Under the pieces are notes generated by a model. The model did not search any database. It was not told the DNA's origin and saw only the letters and a program-made list of their open reading frames with translations. Positions 1-9,400 of a stretch of 64,000 nucleotides of DNA are shown piece by piece; the first letter of the stretch is position 1; each line of letters starts with the position of its first letter. The DNA is from Erigeron canadensis. Lineage: Eukaryota > Streptophyta > Magnoliopsida > Asterales > Asteraceae. A program made the position numbers and the translations under genes. The stretch is taken from contig NC_057769.1 of assembly GCF_010389155.1 (NCBI RefSeq), positions 24,738,735 to 24,802,734 of the forward strand, in the 5' to 3' direction.

Positions 1-1744
1 GCACTAATTGGTAATATTAAGTTGTATGTGCATTAAAGAACTTGTGCCAATTACCTATCATTCATAATAAACAACAAGAAAATTACATAATGATGAAAGA
101 ATTAAAATTGGAATGTGATTGTAGGATTGTATACTGTATATACATGCTCTTAGTATTAGAAGTTAATATTATATCCATATTTGAATACGGTGTGATTTTT
201 ATTTGAAGGTTTGAAACACATATGATAGTGGATGGTGCAATAACCCTGCATAAGACTGATTTCTATGGTGAAGGGGTACTATCGGCCCGACTGATGCACC
301 TTGCAGAGTTTACGAGGATCCTACAGTAATTAGAAGACGAGGTAATATATATCTTATGCTTAGATCTTTTACTTGGTAATTCAACGAGTTGGTAATATAT
401 ATCTTTGAGTTTGAGGTCTTAAATGTAACACATGATCATGTAATGGTTCGAATTTGCGTTTTCAGTAAAACTAGCCCAAATGTTTCAGGTTTAGTTCTGA
501 AAAGATTGTTACTTTTCTATTTGCATGAACTAGGTTTCAATAAAAATGTTAGCTTTTTGTATTTGATCACATTTCAGGTGTTGCCACCAAGGGTAGAGTA
601 AGGAATGGGTTCTTATTAGTATGTGATTTGGAGGCTGATTTGCTAATGTTTTGGGCACTTTTGGAAGTTGTTTTCAAGTTATCTTGAACCATTATTTATG
701 ATGCTTATATTCTCATGATCGTATTTCTGTTCATATATACATGCTTCTCCAAACTTTTTGAAGAAAAAAGAGAGGTTGAGGGAAGAGTTTACCAAGAACA
801 TTTATGCATTGCAAATTTCAAAGAGTGTTGGAGCTACATACCCCGGTTTAGGATTCCCCACTAACCAGCCCCAAATGTCAGAAGAATCCCTTAAAGGTGT
901 TCACTTATGTGAGGCCTGTAGCTGTTTCAAAGGAGTAAATGATCTCTCTAAATCAATATTGGAAGTTTCTTCCCTTTTACACTATATGTACAAACAAGTT
1001 TTCATGTGAATCATGTAACAAAGCAAATGTCATTTAACATTTGATTTTGATAATTACTTGGTGCCTATTTTTGTCTAGATATATTGTCGTGAATGTATTT
1101 TTGGCATATGTATGTGGCGTTGAAATTGATAATTTAGATGTAATAGTTTTGCTGGTAAGTTGGGTCAAGTCAAAATTGGTCAAAATGTTTACACTTTGTT
1201 TCCCACCTCTTTTTAGTATACCGCTAACAAAGTCATGGCTTATTTCATTCGAGCAGGAAACATGTTTTGCTAAAAATACGCTTAATGTCCTATATAAATC
1301 TCGGCTTAATATCTTTTGTTACTATCTGTAATATCTAACGTACAACTCCTATTTTGTCCGGTTTATATCTAATGTTATTTCATTACTTTCACATTATATA
1401 TAATTATATATTTTTGGTAAAATTTAATTGTTTTAAAATCGTTCTCTGGTTTCCCGTAGGATAAAAATCTAGTATATATGTATATATAGTATGGCCTTTA
1501 TAAATTTGAGATATGTTTGTCAGCAACATTATGTTTGGTAGAGAGGCATGTTGCGGGAAGCAGCTACGAAAGAAAATAAACGTGTGATATTTGTAACTTA
1601 GGTCATTTGTACTTGTCAAATTAGTTTTAATTATATTTAATTTTGTACTCGTCCCCTCGAATAAAGTAGCCTTTTACAATTAATTATAGACCAAATTTAT
1701 TCCATCAAAGATATGTCGCAACCTATATTCCGACCCTCTTTTTT
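1..1744. other. left-edge stretch, no firm gene
   Basis: No gene can be called with confidence. Two blocks on the + strand could be exons: one ends at 341 before a GTAATA donor, and the other starts at 578 after a TTTCAG acceptor. Joined, they stay open to a TGA at 685-687 and could be the 3' end of a gene lying mostly outside the window, but I do not recognise the product. About 70 bases at 1490-1560 resemble 9848-9925 in DUF936 intron 1, so a dispersed repeat is also present. Confidence 0.25.
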
Positions 1745-2395
1745 GTATTTCGACTACTCATTTTTTGCAGCGACTCGCTGCAAAAAGTGAATAAAACAAA
1801 TTCATATTCATCTTTTATATCTTTTTAATCTATTTAATAGTTAACATATGTTAACTAAATTGACACACACACTAAATCACAACCTCTCTCTCATCGGATT
1901 GATCGCCACCAACCACCGCCGCCGAATTCATCATCATCAACTAAGGTTTTTCTTTCTATAATAAACGGTTACGTTTCCTTTGTTTGAAGTCAATATATCA
2001 TGGTAATTTTTATGGAGTAATACAAGTGTTTGCTTCGCAATTATCGTCGTCGCATCCCCTCACATGTTTTGTATTGTGATCACTGTATAGGCGCTGCAAT
2101 ACGCGGGCACGAAGCTATTTAGTATAAAAAGAATATTTGATTACGTAGAAAAAATGTATAAGTAAATTATATTAGATATAAAACTCAAGTAAATATATAA
2201 GTAAAGAGAATAAAAATAAAATTAAAAGTATAAAAGTTAATATAAATATATGGCTACTTATCATGTATTTTTAAAATGTGTAAAATGTGTACACTGTTGA
2301 CTTGACAGACATTAGTGTCAATTTGTTTTATTCACTTTTTGCAGCGACCCTTTTTGCAGCGACCCTTTTTGCAGCGACCCTCGCTGCAAAAAGTG
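1745..2395. mobile_element. non-autonomous element with TTTTTGCAGCGA inverted ends
   Basis: Both ends carry the motif TTTTTGCAGCGA and its reverse complement, followed inward by AAAAAGTGAATAAAACAAAT in opposite orientation (left about 1759-1803, right about 2324-2392). The right end holds three tandem copies of the GCAGCGACC motif. Short repeated subterminal motifs of this kind recall CACTA elements, but the exact end bases and a target duplication were not resolved. There is no coding capacity inside. Confidence 0.5.
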
Positions 2396-2629
2396 TGATC
2401 GAGTTACTAAAATACTGGTCGGGTCACCAGGCGCCATGTTAAATCTTAGCTAGTGGTTGATTATAACTGATTAGTCAAAACTAAACCAACAAATAATTGA
2501 CATAAGACTAAATAAAATATGAAAAACTAGAAATATCAACTCATTGACTCATTTCTACCGGTCACAAGCAAAGATAGCTTAGTTGCAAAAAATAAATCTA
2601 ATGTAAAGCAAAAAGTCCATATCTAATAT

Positions 2630-2985
2630 TTAAGTTTCAACATTTACTTTCCCAAAATGCCCCTTCTATCAATTCTATATTACCAAACATCATTTCTCTC
2701 TCATCAAATCTCAACCAATAATCTTTTTTCGCTTTACTCCATAAATCATTTATTCTCCCAATTCATTCAAAATCTTTTATCTCACAAACCGTACATCGAT
2801 AAATTATAAAAATTATATGGGTGTTTTTTCATTAGAGATGTCATTCGATATACCTTTGACGAATTTTTAAATCCGAAGGCGAGCCCGTACGGTTAAGACA
2901 TTTGATTATCACACTTTATGACCTATATCACCCCACCATCTCACCGCCGCAACGTGCAGATAGTTACTCTCGTGTAATGTAATGT
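2630..2985 (+). repeat. dispersed repeat, copy 1
   Basis: The stretch is clearly related, in opposite orientation, to 51240-51620. Shared blocks include CATCGATAAATTAT, ATTCGATATAC, GACGAATTT and a CACCATCTCA segment. Neither copy has an open frame of note. The class is unknown; a Helitron- or MULE-derived repeat is possible. Confidence 0.55.
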
Positions 2986-3202
2986 GCATATCAACTTGGT
3001 AGCATGAATAATGTCAATAATAAATAGGTTGTAACATAGATAACAAACATGGTCCATTCCATATAATGAACCTACCACAAAATTATAGACAATTCTCATG
3101 AAAAATATCGATTTTTATGTACGTAATTCATATGTGCTATTTGAATCAAATACGAATACACGAGGACGTATGAGAACCCTCAGTATGCATCTTGATCAAT
3201 AG

Positions 3203-3604
3203 TCACATCGTAAGCTGAAGTACACGTTTTTTACGAGAACCTCCTTTGATCTTAATCAGACCGCCCCACATCTTGGCACAACGACTTACCATTTTCTTAA
3301 GACTCACACTGTCACTCCCTTTTTCGTGTATCACCACCAATTGGTGTTGCTTGTCTTCCTCCGTGAAACGTTCTCCAAGAGAGTTTCGGCATTCTACCTC
3401 CTCCTCTTCCTTTTCGCCGAAAAATTCCATAAACCGCTTCTTTCTCTTCTCTTCTTCATTTTCCTCTTCAACAACTTTATCTTCCTCGTCTTTCAACGCA
3501 CTCACTTTCTCTCCAAAGAGGGCTCTTGACTGCGGTCTTCGAGTTCTTCTAGACATGCTAATGTCATAGCGGGGCTTGTTGGTATTATTGTATTCACTTC
3601 CCAT
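3203..3604 (-). CDS. small charged protein, unknown function (133 aa)
   Basis: This intronless frame starts at the ATG at 3604 and encodes 133 residues. The N-terminus has a basic patch (YDISMSRRTRRPQSR), then a long acidic and lysine-rich low-complexity stretch (about residues 37-70), a FTEEDKQHQLV segment near residue 80, and a basic C-terminus. I believe the SRRTRR and FTEEDKQ-QLV pairing recurs in small uncharacterised plant proteins, but I cannot name a family. Higher GC than its surroundings and a purposeful N-terminus argue for a real gene. The stretch upstream on the minus strand (3605-3700) is AT-rich with a weak TATA-like motif. The opposite-strand frames here are low-complexity mirror images of the acidic tract. 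Confidence 0.6.
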   Translation of the reverse strand: MGSEYNNTNKPRYDISMSRRTRRPQSRALFGEKVSALKDEEDKVVEEENEEEKRKKRFMEFFGEKEEEEVECRNSLGERFTEEDKQHQLVVIHEKGSDSVSLKKMVSRCAKMWGGLIKIKGGSRKKRVLQLTM

Positions 3605-5072
3605 TTGAGCTACAAACGGTTGTTTTGTTGGTGTTGGAGCTCACAATTGTTAAGAGAAGATATATGCAAAAAGTTAGAATTAAGGTTGTATAATGGGATG
3701 CTTAATTAGTAATGAATTATACACTTTTTGTGGTCATAAAACATTTGGTTGGTGATCAATTTTGTCAAGTCTTTTTAAGTGGTAAAATGTCTTATTTGGA
3801 AATAGATGATGTTAATTACCTAACAAAGTTGAAGGGAATTGTACGTGTCATAAAAAAATGATGGCACAACTTTTCCATAAGTGTATCAGGCCGGTGCTTA
3901 TAGCTCCGGCCGGGGTCCGACGCGTGGCCCGGCGAGGACGCTGTAAGCACGGCTGCGTCTTCGTCGGCGTCCTCTCCCTTTCTCCTTCTTTCGAACGCAC
4001 GTTTGTGGAGTGGTGGTGGGCCATTTTGTACCATCGGAGCCAAATAAAAAAAAAAAATTTCAAAACCTTTTTTTTAAATGTAACGGCTACATGCCATTTT
4101 TTTTTAATTTTGTTTTTTCTTTTTCTATTTATACCCCTTCCATACCACCATTTCAAATAATAACTTCAAATCATTTCCAAACCATTTTATCTTTAAGTGT
4201 GCTTTAGTTTGAATTATGTGTTTTGTTTCTACTTTCATTGTAATGTTTTTAAGTATTTTAATAAATAAGTCTACTTTAAGAGTAGTAAGAAAAATGATAC
4301 GGCTTACCGAGGAATAGGAAAAATGTCAATCAAAGACGATGACGTTAAAGAGTAATCGTATTGTTTTTCAGCTTTTCAGGCTTTTTTCCAGTACTGTCTT
4401 TTTAATTATTGTATTGTGTTTTTAATAATGTAATGTGTGTTTAATTATAATAAAATGTGTTTTTTTTAAATGTTGTGTAAAAAAAATGAAATAATAAAAT
4501 AGTGAATGAATAGTGAAGAAGTGGGTATTATAAGGAGGGAGTGTTCTTGGAGAAAGAAAACTGATGGATAATGGAAGAAGTGAGTAAGAAGTAAGGAAGA
4601 AGAGGGTATTATAAGGAGAGGCCTCATGTATGTTTATAATTAAGTGTGTACATCATTGCTATTGTATATGAACTTTTATAACCTTGGTACCTTGCTAACG
4701 CACGGAAACGTATCTATCTCGAAATATAGACCCGAAAAGTGGGTCTTAATTATTCTTTGGAAATTTAACAAAATATGGATGAACAGGACCTATTTAATAA
4801 CGAGACATGTATTAAAAATTTAGAGGGTCCAAATGAATATCTTGATAACATATCAACTAATATGAACTCTTGCTAATTAAGCAACATGCATGTTACAACT
4901 TGAAGATAATGAAATTTTAATTATTAGTTACGAAACTGAAAAAAAAAAAAAAAAAAGTTGTGGACGGACTAAAGCTCAACAACCCCATTGACTAGCTAGG
5001 TTATCATAACCCATCTGGTTCCAACTTCCAAGCCCGTTGAAATCAAAACTTGATTTACAAACTTAATACATG
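3605..5072. other. intergenic, probable decayed DNA transposon
   Basis: No gene is seen. A GC-rich patch at about 3884-3990 (CCGGCCGGGGTCCGACGCG and neighbours) sits in AT-rich DNA. It is followed by a segment with a TATAAATA-like motif near 4129 and a twice-repeated GGTATTATAAGGAG motif (near 4524 and 4607). This resembles the interior of a non-autonomous DNA transposon, but I could not fix its ends. Confidence 0.3.
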
Positions 5073-5216
5073 TTACAACTTGACTTTTTTTTTTTTTACT
5101 GCTTTGTGTAGTTGACTACTTGACTGAAACAAAAGATATCATGATTACAACTTGACTTTTTTTTTTTTTACTGCTTTGTGTAGTTGACTACTTGACTGAA
5201 ACAAAAGATATCATGA
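5073..5216 (+). repeat. perfect 72-bp tandem duplication
   Basis: Bases 5073-5144 and 5145-5216 are the same 72-bp unit, beginning TTACAACTTGAC and ending ATATCATGA. The internal run of 13 T is the same length in both copies. No difference was found by eye, so the duplication is recent. Confidence 0.9.
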
Positions 5217-5334
5217 TCCTAGGAACAACATGCATTAAATATCCACATATAAGCCTAAAAACGGACAGACAAATTCGGAACATTTGTTTCATAAACGATA
5301 TTTTTAATATTTAACTTTAAAAACAATGTAAATT

Positions 5335-5574
5335 TTTTTTTTTGAAAGGCATCAACGGATAAATGTCTAACATCCCTCACTCGGATGCGCTCACGCCGGT
5401 TCAACTCTTGGCAATGCCTTAAAGGGTTTGTTCCCCATGTGTTAAATGGACATAGCATTGTTAAGGCCCTTCACCACATTTGAATGTGGCAGGATTTGAA
5501 TCTGAGACCCCCTAAGAAGAAACCACTTTATGAAAAACCCCTTGACCACTGGGCTAACACCCCAATGGCAAAAG
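5335..5574 (-). mobile_element. tRNA-derived SINE with 10-bp TSD
   Basis: On the minus strand a tRNA-like head starts near 5574, with an A-box-like TTAGCCCAGTGGTCAAG and a B-box-like GGTCTCAGATTCAAATCC at 5492-5509. It ends in an A-tract, seen as T on the + strand at 5335-5343. The 10-bp duplication AATGTAAATT flanks it at 5325-5334 and 5575-5584. The 5'-half copy at 19037-19166 is the same family. Confidence 0.85.
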
Positions 5575-5761
5575 AATGTAAATTATAAGTCACAATTTAT
5601 ATAAAAATATGTGTAATGAATTATCAACTAATAAATTGTAAGCTTAAAACACTGATTTTATAATATATTTTATATTTTGTAAATACATAAAATGAAAATA
5701 AAACATTTAAAAAGGCAAAAGAAATATTTATGATACTTTCGGACATATGAAAATTTTAGAA

Positions 5762-6062
5762 AAGTGAATTGGTTTCTAGAGTATTCTGTCACTTTTTAGC
5801 GACTATCATTTTTAAACCCGATTCACTGACTACGGGCCCTTTATGCTCAGGAATTCCGAGGACCCCCCCCCCCCAGTCTTACTGCGGCTGCTGGCAAGAA
5901 CTTAGTCAAGGCTTATTCTCGAGTCTTGTCATGATCGCACACTCGACGAAAAAGCTTTACAAGTGGCATTGTCCTTCTTCACTCACGCAACATTGCTGGA
6001 TCGGGCTTTCACCCATTGCCAAGATTTCTCACTGCTGCTTCACGCGAAGTCTAGGTCGTGTC
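5762..6062 (-). pseudogene. rrn18 (fragment): nuclear copy of mitochondrial small-subunit (18S) rRNA fragment (NUMT)
   Basis: Read on the minus strand, this segment follows plant mitochondrial small-subunit rRNA through the universal landmarks. These are a GACACGRCC block, a GCAGCAGTGRGRAATCTTGG block, GTGAGTGAAGAAGG, the mitochondrial-type GTCGAGTGTGCGATCATGAC, GCCAGCAGCCGC, and the AAAGGGCCCGTAG to GGTGAATCGGG region. Differences from the expected rRNA look mainly like G-to-A and C-to-T changes, as expected for methylated nuclear DNA. A run of about 13 C lies at about 5866-5878. It is a dead insert about 300 bp long; any reading frame across it is meaningless. Confidence 0.85.
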
Positions 6063-6439
6063 AATTTTTGATAATGGAACAAACATATCTGAAATGATAT
6101 AACCTTTTATATATTGGTTGACTATTATAAACAAGTATTAAAATAAAACAAATAGCATAATATTTTGATACTTGAATTATGATAAATTGATATACGTAGA
6201 TTCACAAAAAACGATTATACATATTATTACACGATAAATTTCATGGTAATTTCATGATAATTTTATATACGAGGATTTATCATTTTCTTTAATCCTTATT
6301 AATCCTTCTAATTGATTAGCCTAAAAAACTTCCTAATTAATTGGATGATGACATGTGAAAATTCTAAAATGAGTTTTGGAAAGAGATTAAATGGAATCAC
6401 TTAGGTTAATTTATAAAGGTTTAAAAAAATACTTAGGTT
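6063..6439. other. AT-rich spacer
   Basis: Nothing gene-like is seen. A short direct repeat, CTTAGGTTAATTTATAA, occurs at about 6401 and 6432 immediately before the MULE insertion. Confidence 0.5.
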
Positions 6440-6448
6440 AATTTATAA

Positions 6449-7551
6449 GGGATAATTTGATATATACCTAATATTAACACCTTAATTACATATATACCCA
6501 ATTAAACTTAATAATTTCATATTTACCCAATTTTAAGTTATATTTTATTAAATAAACCCATTCTGTTATAAAATGATAATCCGGCATCTGCATCTGAGGA
6601 GTCATAGGCTGCAATTGAGAGTCAAAGTAGAAATGATTTGACCATGGCAAAAACAAGAAGTGATAGTAGCAGAGAGGACTTGATTACACGTTTTCTACAT
6701 ATGATCCTCGACACCTTGATATGAAATATTATGATCAGGTGTTTCATAAACAAATTCCACTTTTTTTGTAGGTCTTCACATGTAAAACACTCCAACTTTG
6801 GTCTCATTTGTGTTTTTTGTTGCCATATTATTTGAAGTTGGTGTTTTTTGATAGTAGTCATATTATTTAAGCTAAAAGTTTTCGAATGGTTATCTAAAAC
6901 AAAAACAAATAAACGCCAAAGTTGGTTTTCATTTGGGTTGCCCTCTTACACGTAGTGTTCTTATAGCTTACTTGTGGTTAATTTTATCTTTGTATGATGT
7001 TTATATGACATTATGACCCGAATAGAATCACCGACGACGATTCAAGCTACAAGTTTCACTAGTTAGGCCGGAGAAAAAGTTACATTTCTAGGATACAAAG
7101 TACAAAAAAGATTCTGATTTCTTTTTACACCTTCCATCAAGATGTTAGAAATATGCATCCAAATTCTTCCTACACTTTTTGTTGTTTATTACTAAAAGTT
7201 AAAAGAAATTGGTGATAATTAGATCATATTAAAATATTTTTCATCTACCGTTCTTCCGTTTCATAATGTGATCTTTTGTGATGTGTTTAAGGTTAGGATC
7301 AAATGAATAGAGATGATTCAAGTTACAAGTCTTCTTCCAATAATCCCCAAGAATAGAGATTCGTGAATATGAATGCCGACATTTCTTTAAATAGGGAATT
7401 TATTGATGTACATTTGGTTATAAATCATTTATAATAGATTGGGTAAATTTGATAAAATTAAACTTAAAATTGGATAGATATAAAATTATTAAGTTTAGTT
7501 GTATATATATATAATTAAGGTGCTAATATTTGGTATATATGAAATTATCCC
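6449..7551. mobile_element. MULE-type non-autonomous element, 9-bp TSD
   Basis: The ends are long inverted repeats of roughly 110 bp. The left begins GGGATAATTTGATATATACC and the right, reversed, begins GGGATAATTTCATATATACC. The perfect 9-bp duplication AATTTATAA flanks the element at 6440-6448 and 7552-7560, the hallmark size of Mutator-like elements. The interior (about 6560-7430) has no convincing gene and no transposase. Confidence 0.85.
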
Positions 7552-7560
7552 AATTTATAA

Positions 7561-8331
7561 AATGATCCATCATTTTCCATCCTTTAATCTTACTCGGTAT
7601 TTCTTTTTATGTTAAAACGAGATACGTTATCCGGGCGTTGCCCCAGGAGACATTATATTTATTGTGTTCCGTACTGTATAAAAATTATTACATGCTTTTA
7701 GAAACATTATATAATTCAAAACCTGAGTTGATATTGATTTTTTAATGAGTAAGCAATTATAAATTAGAAAAAATTGACAGTAAAATTTTATTACAGATTA
7801 ATATATTATATAAATTCTAAAAGATAATAAGTATAAAAGTAGAATCTTTAAAATAAAAATACAAACATAATTAAAGCTAACTACTCAAATCATTGAAAAT
7901 AGAAAGTGAAACAAAAATAATCCATAATAATAAAACATCAACCGAAATAACATTGAAACTAATAAGTATTGCAAACAAATTTTTCAGAGATGGTTAGATG
8001 TATATATTCAAAACATACATCTACTGTTATTTGTATATATACTATGTAATAATTCACTTGTAATAACATGAGATAATCTTTAAAATGTTACAAACTTAAA
8101 AAATAATAATATGCAATTAAAATAAGTAATATTTGTAAACAAATTAGAAGCAATTTAAAAGATCAAAATATAATTTGTCAAACCAAAAATTAAAAATATA
8201 AGATGGGTCCAAAATAAAATGAAGTTAGCCCATTAAGAAAATGAAAATGGGCCCAAACAAATAAAATGACTCGTTACTATTCTTTACACGTATTTCCGTA
8301 CTTTTGTTTTTAATATATATATTAATATTAG
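7561..8331. other. AT-rich, Helitron-like debris
   Basis: No gene is seen. A GC-rich hairpin-like motif, CCGGGCGTTGCCCCAGG, near 7631 resembles the subterminal hairpin of plant Helitrons. Very AT-rich sequence follows. No terminal CTRR could be tied to it. Confidence 0.3.
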
Positions 8332-8347
8332 AGATTTGATTGAAGTA

Positions 8348-8581
8348 AAAGTAACTGCTCAGTGCCGTCTTCCGCTGGTTTTGAGCCCCAATACCTTGAC
8401 GGTGTATGGGAGGTTAAGATGTAGGTAGACCTTACCTCTACCTAAGTAGAGAGACTGTTTCCAGTTTTTACCTAAATGGTAGAAAAGACCCTCCAACCTT
8501 TGCATGGGATGAGGATCGAACCCATGACCTCTATCTGCAGAGGCAAAAATGTTTAACACTGATTCAACCATGGTGCTTTAT
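8348..8581 (-). mobile_element. tRNA-derived SINE, 16-bp TSD
   Basis: This is the reverse-complement relative of the SINE at 60323-60554. On the minus strand it begins near 8581 with a tRNA-like head that includes a B-box (GGTTCGATCC, around 8513-8522). The 16-bp duplication AGATTTGATTGAAGTA flanks it at 8332-8347 and 8582-8597. The element lies about 310 bp upstream of the DUF936 start codon. Confidence 0.9.
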
Positions 8582-8892
8582 AGATTTGATTGAAGTACAC
8601 ATGTCAAAATTAGATTTGATTGTAGACAAAAGAAAAGAGAAAAAGACCTTCCCATCTGTTCCTTCTTGTCACTATTCTCTTTTCAAATCCCCTTCATTCA
8701 CATGGCCATCGTTACCTGAGCCAAACCCTCCTGCCAAAACAACTTCCCATCAAATCCAATATCACTTTGAGATTCCCTTTTTCTCTTATTTCTCCCTTCC
8801 CGATAAAATATAATTTAAAATAAATAATTCCATACCCTAAAAAACAAAAATAAAATACACATTTTTGCCACTGCCATGTCCATTTCATTTTC

Positions 8893-9356
8893 ATGGCATC
8901 ACTCACACCAGGCACACTCTCAAAACTCTTGCAAAACATAAACAACCCATCTTCAAAAATCACCGGCGATCACCGGTCACCACTTCTTCAAGTCATTGGC
9001 ATTGTCCCACAAGATGATGTTTTTGATTTTGACAACAAAGGATTTTACTTAAGGGTGTCGGATTCTTTACATTCTGCTTATGTTTCTGTCCAGAAACAAG
9101 ATGTTGAGTTAATCTTGAATGATAAGATTCAGTTGGGTCAGTTCGTGTATGTCACGCGCCTCGTTTCGGGCTCCCCTGTTCCTGTTCTGTTTGGTTTGAA
9201 ACCCGTTTCCGCGAAACGGGTTTCGAGTAGTAGTATTTGTATTGGTAATCCTAAAGATTTGATTTCTAGTGATGTGTTGGTTGTTAAGAAAAAAAATGTC
9301 AAGGAAAGTATTAGTATTAGTAGTAGTAATAATTTAAGAAGGCTTTCTTTGAGTAC

Positions 9357-9400
<44 letters not shown>

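Noticed and set aside
5769..6071. Open frame of 100 residues
   Set aside because: It lies antisense to the mitochondrial rRNA relic and reflects rRNA sequence.
8359..8571. Minus-strand open frame upstream of DUF936
   Set aside because: It is the SINE read on its sense strand and similar to the frame in the copy at 60327.
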